A DNA stretch of 64,000 bases. Origin: Paludibacteraceae bacterium. Lineage in GTDB: Bacteria > Bacteroidota > Bacteroidia > Bacteroidales > Paludibacteraceae. Under the pieces are notes generated by a model, which saw only the letters and a program-made list of their open reading frames with translations, had not been told where the DNA came from and ran no database searches. The stretch lies in contig JAFSTB010000014.1 in NCBI GenBank assembly GCA_017450685.1, positions 1 through 64,000 on the forward strand. The letters run 5' to 3'. Both the position numbers and the translations under genes were made by a program. Shown in pieces: positions 8,785 to 15,655 of the stretch (within the stretch, counting starts at the first letter, position 1; every line of letters begins with the position of its first letter).

Positions 8785-9333
8785 TTATTTCGCCAATTCG
8801 GCTACGATGTTTGCCTCGAAGTCTTTGGGCTCGGCTACCGGTGCGAAACGCTGGATGGTCTTGCCGTCACGGGAAACGAGGAACTTGGTGAAGTTCCAAA
8901 GGATGTCGCTCTCTTTCTTGTAGGTCTTGCTGATACCTTTGAGCATGACATGTGTTGCTTTGGCTTTCAGACCGTTGTACTCCTCTGTGGGTGCCTGCTC
9001 TTTGAGGTATTTGAATACAGGGTTGGCGTTCTCGCCGTTGACATCTGATTTCGCCATAAGCGGGAAGGTTACACCGTGGTTGATACGGCAGAACTCCTCA
9101 ATCTGCTCATCGCTGCCCGGCTCTTGGTTGGCGAACTGGTCGCAGGGGAAACCGAGGATGACAAAGCCCTGGTCTTTGTGTTTTTTATAGAGTGCCTCGA
9201 GTCCGTCGTATTGCGGGGTGAAGCCGCATTTGGAAGCGGTATTGACGATGAGTATCACTTGTCCTTTGTAGTCAGCAAGGCTCACTTCTTTGCCTTTGTT
9301 GTTGAGGGTCGTAAAATCATAGAGTGTTGCCAT
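8785..9333 (-). CDS. Glutathione peroxidase family (thiol peroxidase)
   Basis: 182 residues from ATG 9333 (MATLYDFTTLNNKGKEV). The catalytic tetrad region is visible: NTASKCGFTPQY (peroxidatic Cys), GFPCDQFANQEPG (second Cys and Gln) and WNFTKFLV (Trp-Asn). It reduces hydroperoxides, in bacteria usually with thioredoxin. The frame is open further upstream to 9423 and that extension even resembles a lipoprotein signal (LTLTLC), but a TAACTTTG promoter box lies inside the extension 24 bases before ATG 9333, so I prefer the shorter cytoplasmic form. Neighbours are a ferritin-like protein and an OhrR-like regulator, consistent with peroxide defence. Confidence 0.88.
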   Translation of the reverse strand: MATLYDFTTLNNKGKEVSLADYKGQVILIVNTASKCGFTPQYDGLEALYKKHKDQGFVILGFPCDQFANQEPGSDEQIEEFCRINHGVTFPLMAKSDVNGENANPVFKYLKEQAPTEEYNGLKAKATHVMLKGISKTYKKESDILWNFTKFLVSRDGKTIQRFAPVAEPKDFEANIVAELAK

Positions 9334-9357
9334 AGTTGTTTCTTTTTTAGTTGTACA

Positions 9358-9365
9358 CAAAGTTA
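9358..9365 (-). promoter_or_regulatory. Promoter -7 box upstream of glutathione peroxidase
   Basis: TAACTTTG on the minus strand, 24 bases before ATG 9333. A TTTG lies upstream but with a 23-base spacer, longer than usual. The box helps decide the start of the peroxidase. Confidence 0.45.
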
Positions 9366-9424
9366 ATGTCAGCACGATGCATGCCGACCAAAGCATGCAC
9401 CGTAAAGCGTTTTTGAATGCCATA

Positions 9425-9886
9425 TTACATCATTGCCATAAGAAAGTTATCATAGCCGATTTTGTCGATAAGATAGAGGTATTGAGCCTCCCATGCCATG
9501 TGGTCTTTCTCACCGTCGATCCATTTCTGGATGAGTTTCTGCGTAGGATAATCGTCCTTGAAACCTTCGAGCAGGTTGCTCATAATCTGTACAGCCTCCG
9601 GCTGGTAGTCAGACTCAATCTGCTGTTTCGGGTCATCGTAGAAGGAGAACTCGATAGTTTTCATAGCCTCTTGCAGTTCAGCGGGTTTGCAACCGAGTTC
9701 TACCAGACGGTTGAGAACCTCTTCAGCCTCGTCCCACTCTTCTTCTGCTTCCTCTTTCCACTTGTCGGCGAGTTTGTTCCAGCCTTGCAGACGGCAGTAA
9801 GCCGAGAATGCGAAGTGTTGTTTACTGTTACCAAACCAAACAGCGCCGTATTGGGCAAACTGTTTCAATGCTTCTTCTTTAGTCAT
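9425..9886 (-). CDS. Ferritin-like four-helix protein
   Basis: 153 residues, almost wholly helical. Acidic and histidine residues in the helices (AEEEWDEAEEVL, SFYDDPKQQIESDYQ, WIDGEKDHMAWEAQYLYLI) fit a ferritin/bacterioferritin-like diiron fold, with EKDHMAWE resembling the second ExxH ligand pair. Expected to bind or store iron and so limit Fenton chemistry; the cluster with peroxidase and OhrR supports this. No DNA-binding tail of the Dps type is seen. The exact subfamily is uncertain. Confidence 0.65.
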   Translation of the reverse strand: MTKEEALKQFAQYGAVWFGNSKQHFAFSAYCRLQGWNKLADKWKEEAEEEWDEAEEVLNRLVELGCKPAELQEAMKTIEFSFYDDPKQQIESDYQPEAVQIMSNLLEGFKDDYPTQKLIQKWIDGEKDHMAWEAQYLYLIDKIGYDNFLMAMM

Positions 9887-9922
9887 AATAATAAGAATTT
9901 TAGTTGTTTATAATGTTTTATG

Positions 9923-10248
9923 TTATTTTACATCTTCCCAGTCGATGTCTGTTACTTCTTTTATTCGGTTACCGAGTTTCACAAATCGTTTCTCCACTTT
10001 GTTTACGATGAGCAGTTTCACCCAGTTACCTACGCTGTCAAGTATGATACCGCATCCGACGAGCCATGCTATTGTTTCGGCGCATAGCAGCCCAAGCCGC
10101 CATTTGTGTGCAACCGCCAATGAAAAAGATAAGACCTAATACCCAAGCCAGGCTTAATAATGTGCTACCCGGGTAGCAGATACACATAATGCCGAGTGCC
10201 ACGAGTGCTATACCGGAGGCACATCCAACATTTAGAACTTGTTTTCAT
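9923..10248 (-). pseudogene. Decayed HdeD/DUF308-like membrane protein
   Basis: Three frame segments make one small membrane protein. ATG 10246-10248 (MKTSSK) overlaps the end of the OhrR gene; a one-base shift after it leads to VGCASGIALVALGIMCICYP and STLLSLAWVLGLIFFIGG, typical of a DUF308/HdeD transmembrane pair. That frame stops at 10038, and a further shift leads to WLVGCGIILDSVGNWVKLL and a charged tail ending IDWEDVK at 9923. As written no frame encodes a complete protein. HdeD proteins are linked to acid and stress tolerance. It may be a real pseudogene or reflect base-calling errors. Confidence 0.45.
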
Positions 10249-10708
10249 TGTTGTTGGTTTTAGTGGCTATTTTTGTTAATCCGTCTATCAATTGGTCTAA
10301 GACGGGAATTATTTGTTTCAGTTGTGTGAGGTTGCCTATTTTACATTCCAGTTCGCTACTGAGGCAGGCGGGTATATCTTTTGCTTGTTCTTGCAGGTCT
10401 TTGCCTTTATCTGTAAGTGTGATTATGCGCACGCGCGTATCTTCTTTTGATTTAGTGCGTGAGATAAGTCCGGCTTTTTCCATTCTTTGCAGTAGTGGTG
10501 TTACGGTGTTGGTATCCAAGCGCAGGCGGTGTGTTATCTCCATTACTGTCTGTTGGTCGTTTTCCCATAGGATAAGCAGAACCAGGTATTGCGGATAGGT
10601 GATGCCCAACTTGGCGAAATAGGGCTGATAGACGTTTGCCACCAATCTTGCAGCCGTATATAGGCGAAAACATAATTGATTATCTAATTTCAACTGTTCG
10701 TATATCAT
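10232..10708 (-). CDS. ohrR: OhrR-like MarR-family peroxide-sensing repressor
   Basis: 158 residues. The N-terminal DNQLCFRLY places a cysteine at position 13, matching the redox-sensing cysteine of OhrR (NQLCF motif), and LGITYPQYLVLLILW and the winged-helix segment LDTNTVTPLLQRMEKAGLI are nearly canonical for OhrR. The family represses organic-hydroperoxide resistance genes until the cysteine is oxidised. No ohr gene is visible here; glutathione peroxidase and the ferritin-like gene downstream are the likely local targets. The promoter has two near-identical palindromes around the -33 box and start site, which points to autoregulation. C-terminal second cysteines (PACLSSELECK) could form disulfides with C13. 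Confidence 0.85.
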   Translation of the reverse strand: MIYEQLKLDNQLCFRLYTAARLVANVYQPYFAKLGITYPQYLVLLILWENDQQTVMEITHRLRLDTNTVTPLLQRMEKAGLISRTKSKEDTRVRIITLTDKGKDLQEQAKDIPACLSSELECKIGNLTQLKQIIPVLDQLIDGLTKIATKTNNNENKF

Positions 10709-10768
10709 AAACTCTAAAACTTAAAACTAATAAACTTCTCTCAACTTTCAACTCTAAACCAAAAAAGT

Positions 10769-10780
10769 ATCGTTTGCGAT
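10769..10780. promoter_or_regulatory. OhrR-type operator, start-site copy
   Basis: ATCG-TTTG-CGAT, an imperfect copy of the palindrome at 10806-10817 with the same ATCG-N4-CGAT frame. It covers the predicted transcription start of the regulator gene, where a bound repressor would block transcription. Confidence 0.5.
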
Positions 10781-10781
10781 G

Positions 10782-10813
10782 CAAAGGTACGGCGACATTT
10801 TTAATATCGCAAG
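10782..10813 (-). promoter_or_regulatory. Promoter of the OhrR-like gene cluster
   Basis: Minus strand: CTTG (10810-10813) as -33 element, 20-base spacer, TACCTTTG (10782-10789) as -7 element. The predicted start is near 10775, giving a leader of about 65 bases to ATG 10708. The -33 element lies inside the upstream palindrome. Confidence 0.65.
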
Positions 10814-10819
10814 CGATAT
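10804..10819. promoter_or_regulatory. OhrR-type operator, -33 copy
   Basis: ATATCGC-AA-GCGATAT, a perfect inverted repeat with seven-base arms overlapping the -33 element. Together with the copy at 10769-10780 (37 bases away) it brackets the promoter. Confidence 0.55.
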
Positions 10820-10823
10820 ATCC

Positions 10824-10864
10824 AAAAAATGCCTGACATCGCATTTTTTTGTTGCGATGTCAGG
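10824..10864 (-). terminator. Strong intrinsic terminator of mdh
   Basis: On the minus strand CCTGACATCGCA and TGCGATGTCAGG form a perfect 12-pair stem with a nine-base loop, followed by a run of T's (10824-10829). It lies about 30 bases after the mdh stop codon. Confidence 0.9.
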
Positions 10865-10894
10865 CGATTGGTGGTTGAATCCGTTGTGTGGATA

Positions 10895-11836
10895 TCAGAT
10901 CAGTTTCATTTCGTGCAGAACGGATGTTGTTTTGCGTACAGCGGCTTCTGACTCTTTGAGTTTAGCCATTTCGGCGTCAGATATTTTGAGTTCGCACACG
11001 TGTTCGATACCGTTTTTGCCGATGATGCAAGGAGCACCGATGGTGAGGTCGTTGATTCCGTATTCACCTTCCAAAGCCACGGAGCAAGGTATCATTTTCT
11101 TTTGGTCTTTGATGACGGCTTCAGCCACGGAAGCAGCAGCAGCTCCGGGTGCCATCCAAGCGCTGGTGCCGAGCAGACCGGTAAGTGTAGCGCCGCCAAC
11201 CATAGTGGATTTAACCACGTTGTTGATCTCTTCTTCGGAGAGCAACTCTTTGACATTAACGCCGCGGTAGGTCATATAACTTACCAGAGGGATCATTGTG
11301 GTGTCGCCGTGTCCGCCGATAACGAAACCATCCACGTCGTTAGCGTTGCATTTGAGAGCTTTAGCAAGGAAGTATTGCAGTCTTGCGCTGTCGAGAGCAC
11401 CGCCCATACCGATGACGCGATTGCGTGGCAAACCGAACGCATGCTTGGTCAGATAAGCCATAGTGTCCATGGGGTTGGAAACGACAACGAGGATAGCGTA
11501 GGGTGAGTATTTGAGCACTTGTTCAACCACGCTCTTTACTATACCTGCGTTCACGCCTATGAGTTCTTCGCGTGTCATACCGGGTTTGCGGGGCAGACCG
11601 GAGGTGATGATAACCACGTCAGAATCGGCTGTCTTGCTGTAGTCGTTAGTAACACCTTCTACCACGGTGTCGAAGTTCATAAGGCGTGCAGTCTGCATAA
11701 TATCCATAGCCTTACCTTCAGCAAGACCTTCTTTGATGTCGATAAGACATACTTGGTTGGCAACTTCATTCACTGCCAACACATTGGCACAAGTAGCACC
11801 TACGTTACCTGCACCTACAACAGTTACTTTTGACAT
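10895..11836 (-). CDS. mdh: Malate dehydrogenase (LDH-like type)
   Basis: 313 residues. The NAD-binding loop VVGAGNVGATCA is at the N-terminus. ITSGLPRKPGMTREEL carries the arginine pair that selects malate/oxaloacetate over lactate/pyruvate, and VIGGHGDTTMIPL holds the catalytic histidine. It interconverts malate and oxaloacetate in the central pathway that leads to succinate and fumarate respiration in Bacteroidales. It is a single-gene unit with its own terminator and a -7 box 39 bases upstream. Length is normal for this subgroup. Confidence 0.95.
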   Translation of the reverse strand: MSKVTVVGAGNVGATCANVLAVNEVANQVCLIDIKEGLAEGKAMDIMQTARLMNFDTVVEGVTNDYSKTADSDVVIITSGLPRKPGMTREELIGVNAGIVKSVVEQVLKYSPYAILVVVSNPMDTMAYLTKHAFGLPRNRVIGMGGALDSARLQYFLAKALKCNANDVDGFVIGGHGDTTMIPLVSYMTYRGVNVKELLSEEEINNVVKSTMVGGATLTGLLGTSAWMAPGAAAASVAEAVIKDQKKMIPCSVALEGEYGINDLTIGAPCIIGKNGIEHVCELKISDAEMAKLKESEAAVRKTTSVLHEMKLI

Positions 11837-11874
11837 AAGTTAATATTTTTTGTTTTTGTGTTCGTAAGAGTGCG

Positions 11875-11882
11875 CAAAAGTA
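11875..11882 (-). promoter_or_regulatory. mdh promoter -7 box
   Basis: TACTTTTG on the minus strand matches TAnnTTTG and sits 39 bases before the mdh ATG. The upstream TTTG element is not clear; the nearest candidate is CTTG at 17 bases. Confidence 0.45.
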
Positions 11883-11941
11883 CTGCAATTTTTGTAAAAC
11901 AAGAAAAAATCAGTTAAAAAAACGTTGTTATTGCTAATAAT

Positions 11942-11973
11942 GTTGCACAATTGCGCAAAGTACCGTACCTTTG
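11942..11973 (+). promoter_or_regulatory. Orphan promoter facing the tRNA-Met region
   Basis: GTTG (11942-11945), 20-base spacer, TACCTTTG (11966-11973), on the plus strand. No convincing plus-strand protein gene follows before holB, nearly 300 bases on, so it may drive a small RNA or a long holB leader. Confidence 0.45.
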
Positions 11974-11979
11974 TAGGCT

Positions 11980-12098
11980 ACTTGTAAGCGGTGGGGAGAG
12001 TAAAACGGATGAAAAGGGATATATTTTTGAATAGTTTGATTGGGGTGAAAGGGTGGGTGAGACTGCTTACAAAAAAAGAAAGCCTTTCGACTTTCTTT
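11980..12098 (+). ncRNA. Possible small RNA, purine-rich
   Basis: Downstream of the orphan promoter, TTGTAAGC (11982-11989) can pair with GCTTACAA (12065-12072) to close a loop of about 75 bases that has a single C on the plus strand. A second hairpin (AAAGAAAG/CTTTCTTT, 12075-12098) follows. There is no T-run on this strand. No known RNA family was recognised. The only open frame across it merges with antisense tRNA sequence and is not credible as a protein. Speculative. Confidence 0.25.
12071..12098 (-). terminator. Terminator of tRNA-Met
   Basis: Minus strand AAAGAAAG ... CTTTCTTT stem with a run of T's (12071-12077), located 4 bases after the tRNA 3' end. Confidence 0.75.
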
Positions 12099-12101
12099 GA
12101 G

Positions 12102-12173
<72 letters not shown>

Positions 12174-12204
12174 ATATAATCACTATTATTCGTGATTCGG
12201 GCTG

Positions 12205-12236
12205 CAAAGGTACGGCAAGAAAATCGATTGCGCAAA
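12205..12236 (-). promoter_or_regulatory. tRNA-Met promoter
   Basis: Minus strand TTTG (12233-12236), 20-base spacer, TACCTTTG (12205-12212): a perfect match to the Bacteroidota consensus, about 32 bases before the tRNA. Confidence 0.85.
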
Positions 12237-12247
12237 TATTTGCGCAA
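12228..12247. repeat. 20-bp perfect palindrome between tRNA-Met and holB
   Basis: TTGCGCAAATATTTGCGCAA is its own reverse complement. It covers the -33 element of the tRNA promoter and ends 15 bases before the holB start. It could be an operator or a hairpin; the half-site TTGCGCAAA also occurs at 11951-11959. Confidence 0.6.
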
Positions 12248-12262
12248 AAAAAGTTAAAAATT

Positions 12263-13378
12263 GTGAGATTTAGAGATATCATAGGTCAAGAGGGTGTTAA
12301 GCAACAATTGCGTTTATCCGTTCAGGATCAGCGTATTGCGCATGCGCGCTTATTGGCAGGTAAGGAGGGTGTTGGCAAGTTACCGTTGGCGATAGCATAC
12401 GCCCAATACATCAATTGTCCCAACCGCACGGCGGAGGACAGTTGCGGTGTGTGTCCCACTTGTCTGCAGTTTGGGCAGTTGCAGCATCCCGACCTGCATT
12501 TTGCCTTTCCGATAGTGAAAGGTGACAGGGGTGACACTTGCAACGACTTTATGGACAAGTTTAGGGAGATAGTGCTTGAAAAGCAGTATTTCTCGCTTGA
12601 TGATTGGTATAGGAAGTTGGAAGTGGAGACCAAGCAGGGTATGATTTATGAGAAGGAGAGTCAGGAGATGCTTCGCAAGTTGTCGCTCAAGCCTTTTGGT
12701 AATGGTTATAAGGTGATGATTATATGGCAGCCTGAGAAGATGAATGCCGTATGTGCGAACAAACTGCTCAAGTTGTTGGAGGAGCCGCCGGAGAAGACTC
12801 TCTTCTTGCTTGTCAGTGAGCATCCCGATCAGTTGCTGCCCACTATTTTAAGTCGTGTTCAACTCACTCGTGTCCCTGATTTGACGGAGGCTGAGTTGTC
12901 GGAGCATGTGTCGGCTGACATAGCACATATAGCGATGGGCAGTTATCTGACAGCCATTCGTTTGCAGCAGAACGATGAGCAGCGGCAGATGTTTATGACC
13001 GATTTTATTGCTCTTATGCGTCACGCATGGATGGTAGGTCACGCTCGCAAATACGATAGTTTGTTAGAGATGCGTCGTTTCAGTTTGGAAATAGCAGATG
13101 CCAAAGTGGGTAGGGAGAAGCAGAAGGCGTTTTTGCAATACGCTCAGCAGCAAGTGAGGGAGAACTATATATGTCGTTTTTCGCAGCCGCAGATGAACTA
13201 TCAGACGGCTGAAGAGGCGGCTTTCAGTGAGAAATTCTGTCCTTACATCAATGAGGGCAATGTGGAGCAGATAATGCGTGAGTTGGAGAAGGCCGAGCAA
13301 CAGATATCGCAGAACGGCAATGCCAAAATCATCTTCTTCGACTTATGTCTGCAACTGATTGTGTTAATAAAGAAATAG
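12263..13378 (+). CDS. holB: DNA polymerase III delta' subunit
   Basis: 371 residues, GTG start at 12263 (MRFRDIIGQEGVKQQL). The clamp-loader AAA+ fold is evident: degenerate P-loop AGKEGVGK, a zinc module with cysteines (INCPN...CGVCPTC), NKLLKLLEEPPEKTLFLL, and the SRVQ sensor segment LPTILSRVQLTRVP. Delta' has no ATPase activity of its own but completes the clamp loader that places beta clamps on DNA. It is the first gene of a plus-strand run; ricT starts 8 bases after its stop, an arrangement usual in Bacteroidales. ATG codons further inside would delete the conserved N-terminus. Confidence 0.93.
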   Translation: MRFRDIIGQEGVKQQLRLSVQDQRIAHARLLAGKEGVGKLPLAIAYAQYINCPNRTAEDSCGVCPTCLQFGQLQHPDLHFAFPIVKGDRGDTCNDFMDKFREIVLEKQYFSLDDWYRKLEVETKQGMIYEKESQEMLRKLSLKPFGNGYKVMIIWQPEKMNAVCANKLLKLLEEPPEKTLFLLVSEHPDQLLPTILSRVQLTRVPDLTEAELSEHVSADIAHIAMGSYLTAIRLQQNDEQRQMFMTDFIALMRHAWMVGHARKYDSLLEMRRFSLEIADAKVGREKQKAFLQYAQQQVRENYICRFSQPQMNYQTAEEAAFSEKFCPYINEGNVEQIMRELEKAEQQISQNGNAKIIFFDLCLQLIVLIKK

Positions 13379-13386
13379 CAGCAAAT

Positions 13387-14424
13387 ATGAATAATACTTT
13401 TACACTTAATAACGAGTCATGTCAGTTTTCGGAGCGTGCTTGTCATCGCAACTCTGCTCATATGCTGCCTGTGACCGACTATTTGGTGGATATAGACGAG
13501 AACCGTGGTGAGACCGATCTTGTGGAGATACAGTTCAAGAACACTCGCAAGGGTTTCTACCGCAATGTGGATAGTCTGCCTGTGGAGAAAGGTTCGGTAG
13601 TGGTGGTGGAAGCCAATCCGGGTTATGACATAGGAGAAGTGGTATTGACGGGCAGTTTGGTACTCAAGCAGATGCGCAAGAACCGCATTGATACCTCTCG
13701 ATATGAGTTGCGACCTATCTTGCGGTTTGCCACCGAGGAGGATAATATCAGAGCCGCCGAAGCGCATGCCCGTGAGCATGAGACGATGATCAAAGCGCGA
13801 CAACTGGCCAAGTCGCTCAACTTGGAGATGAAGATTGGCGATGTGGAGTTTCAGGGTGATGGTACCAAAGCCATCTTCTACTACATAGCCGATGGCCGCG
13901 TTGACTTCCGCCAACTGATTAAAGTGTATGCTGAGCAGTTTCGTATCCGCATAGAGATGAAGCAGATAGGTGCTCGTCAGGAGGCGGGTCGTATAGGTGG
14001 CACCGGTCCGTGCGGAAGGGAGTTGTGTTGTTCGACATGGATGACCAATTTCACCTCAGTGGGAACAGGCGCTGCGCGTTTGCAGAACCTCTCACCCAAT
14101 CCGCAGAAGTTGGCAGGTCAGTGCGCCAAACTCAAGTGCTGTCTTAACTATGAGGTGCCTCTTTATCTTGAAGCCCGCAAGATGGGTTATTCGCTTGGCA
14201 GTACCGGTCAGGAGCAGGAGCAAGAGCCTGAGATAGGTTATCAGAATGTGGTGGGTCAAGACGACCTTACGCGTTTTGATAAGAAGCCGCGTGAGTCACG
14301 TGAGCCACGCGATAACCGCCGCCAACGCGAACCTCGCGAAGCACGTGAGCAGCGACCACCACGCGAACAACGGTTTAACAACAGACGACCCAAACCACAC
14401 AACAACAACCAAACGCCCCAATGA
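13387..14424 (+). CDS. ricT: PSP1-domain protein, RicT/YaaT family
   Basis: 345 residues from ATG 13387; an earlier in-frame ATG at 13345 would overlap holB and is less likely. The PSP1 core contains VEIQFKNTRKGFYRN at the start, GRIGGTGPCGRELCCSTW and CAKLKCCLNYE, the cysteine clusters that bind iron-sulfur clusters in RicT. The last 50 residues are low-complexity and arginine-rich (RESREPRDNRRQREPREA), perhaps for RNA contact. RicT with partners influences RNA processing by RNase Y in Firmicutes; its role in Bacteroidota is unknown. It sits between holB and gldH, a conserved order, and overlaps gldH by four bases. Confidence 0.9.
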   Translation: MNNTFTLNNESCQFSERACHRNSAHMLPVTDYLVDIDENRGETDLVEIQFKNTRKGFYRNVDSLPVEKGSVVVVEANPGYDIGEVVLTGSLVLKQMRKNRIDTSRYELRPILRFATEEDNIRAAEAHAREHETMIKARQLAKSLNLEMKIGDVEFQGDGTKAIFYYIADGRVDFRQLIKVYAEQFRIRIEMKQIGARQEAGRIGGTGPCGRELCCSTWMTNFTSVGTGAARLQNLSPNPQKLAGQCAKLKCCLNYEVPLYLEARKMGYSLGSTGQEQEQEPEIGYQNVVGQDDLTRFDKKPRESREPRDNRRQREPREAREQRPPREQRFNNRRPKPHNNNQTPQ

Positions 14425-14861
14425 AAGTACGCCTGTGGCTTATAGCATTGATTATCACTCTGACCGCATGCCGATCAGGCATCGTGTATGAGGAGTTCCA
14501 AACATTCGACAAGGATGGCTGGCATAAAGATTCGGTGCTCACTTTCCAATGGATAGTGCCCGATACGGCATCTGCTTACGATGTACTATTGCATGTGAGG
14601 CACACGGAACAATACCCATATCAGAATATGTGGCTCTTCGTTGATAACAAACAAGATACGATAGAGTTTTACTTGGCTGACGACCACGGTATATGGTTGG
14701 GGAACAAGGGTAACGGACACATAACAATGCCTGTACTATATGAGGCGGAGCAGAGGTTTGACACCGACACTTGCCGTCTCGCTATCCGGCACGGTATGCG
14801 ACAAGAGTATCTGAAAGGCGTGACCGACTTAGGTGTGGAAGTGATAAAAAAGAAAAACTGA
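14421..14861 (+). CDS. gldH: GldH-type lipoprotein
   Basis: 146 residues. The signal MKVRLWLIALIITLTACRSG ends in a lipobox with Cys17, then VYEEFQTFDKDGWHKDSVLTF is the characteristic beginning of GldH. GldH is required for gliding in Flavobacterium, yet homologues are widespread in non-gliding Bacteroidales, so here it is more likely tied to envelope biogenesis or secretion. Its ATG overlaps the ricT stop (ATGA), indicating translational coupling. Confidence 0.88.
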   Translation: MKVRLWLIALIITLTACRSGIVYEEFQTFDKDGWHKDSVLTFQWIVPDTASAYDVLLHVRHTEQYPYQNMWLFVDNKQDTIEFYLADDHGIWLGNKGNGHITMPVLYEAEQRFDTDTCRLAIRHGMRQEYLKGVTDLGVEVIKKKN

Positions 14862-14875
14862 CAGCAAAAAGGACA

Positions 14876-15646
14876 ATGGGAAAAAATAAACTTAAGAAAT
14901 TTGCCGAACTGAAGACACTGCCCAATGTGTTTGAGTGTGGTATGTCGGAGTTGGACTCGAACAATGCCGTTGCTCAACTGCGCAGTCATTGGCACGAGCA
15001 GGTGTTTCATAACACTAATCCCATAGTGTTAGAGTTAGGTTGCGGCAGAGGTGACTACACTGTCGGTTTGGCTAAACGATATACCGATAAGAACTTCATA
15101 GGTATAGATATCAAAGGTGCTCGTTTATGGGCAGGAGCCAAGCAAGCCTACGCAGAAAATCTTGGTAATGTGGCGTTTCTGCGTATTAACATCGAACTCT
15201 TGCCGCAGTTCTTTGCCATAGATGAGGTGAGTGAGATATGGCTTACTTTCCCCGATCCGCAGATGAAGAAAGCCACCAAAAGGCTCACTTCCACCTATTT
15301 TATGCAGCGTTACAAGCAGGTGATGCCTGTTGGCGGACTTGTACATCTGAAGACTGACAGTCCGTTCCTCTATACCTATACAGCGGCAATGCTTAGCGAC
15401 AGTCATAGCATCGTCTTAGCCGACACATACGACCTGTATGGCAATGAGGACTATACCAATCCGCTCTTTACCGACGCTCGCGCTTTGCAGACATACTACG
15501 AACAGCAATGGTTGGCAAGAGGTATGAAAATCAAGTACTTGTGCTGGCAGTTGCAAACAGACGGGTGGGTGGAACCTACCATTGAGATAGAGAAAGACAG
15601 TTATCGCTCTTTCGGCAGAAACTACCAAACGACAAATATAAAATAA
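14876..15646 (+). CDS. trmB: tRNA (guanine-N7)-methyltransferase
   Basis: 256 residues from ATG 14876 (MGKNKLKKFAELKTLPNVF); the frame is open upstream but overlaps gldH. The SAM-binding motif LELGCGRGDYTVGLA, then FIGIDIKGARLWAGAK and EIWLTFPDPQMKKATKRLT are diagnostic of TrmB. It makes m7G46 in the variable loop of tRNAs. It begins 14 bases after gldH and 9 bases separate its end from the M13 peptidase gene. Confidence 0.95.
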   Translation: MGKNKLKKFAELKTLPNVFECGMSELDSNNAVAQLRSHWHEQVFHNTNPIVLELGCGRGDYTVGLAKRYTDKNFIGIDIKGARLWAGAKQAYAENLGNVAFLRINIELLPQFFAIDEVSEIWLTFPDPQMKKATKRLTSTYFMQRYKQVMPVGGLVHLKTDSPFLYTYTAAMLSDSHSIVLADTYDLYGNEDYTNPLFTDARALQTYYEQQWLARGMKIKYLCWQLQTDGWVEPTIEIEKDSYRSFGRNYQTTNIK

Positions 15647-15655
15647 ACATACTAT

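Noticed and set aside
9334..9423. Lipoprotein-like N-terminal extension of glutathione peroxidase
   Set aside because: A promoter -7 box lies inside it and the family starts at MATLYDF; not fully excluded.
9377..9913. 178-codon plus-strand open frame
   Set aside because: It is antisense to the ferritin-like gene, with no promoter and no recognisable protein features.
14771..14875. Upstream extension of trmB
   Set aside because: It overlaps gldH, and the conserved protein begins at ATG 14876.
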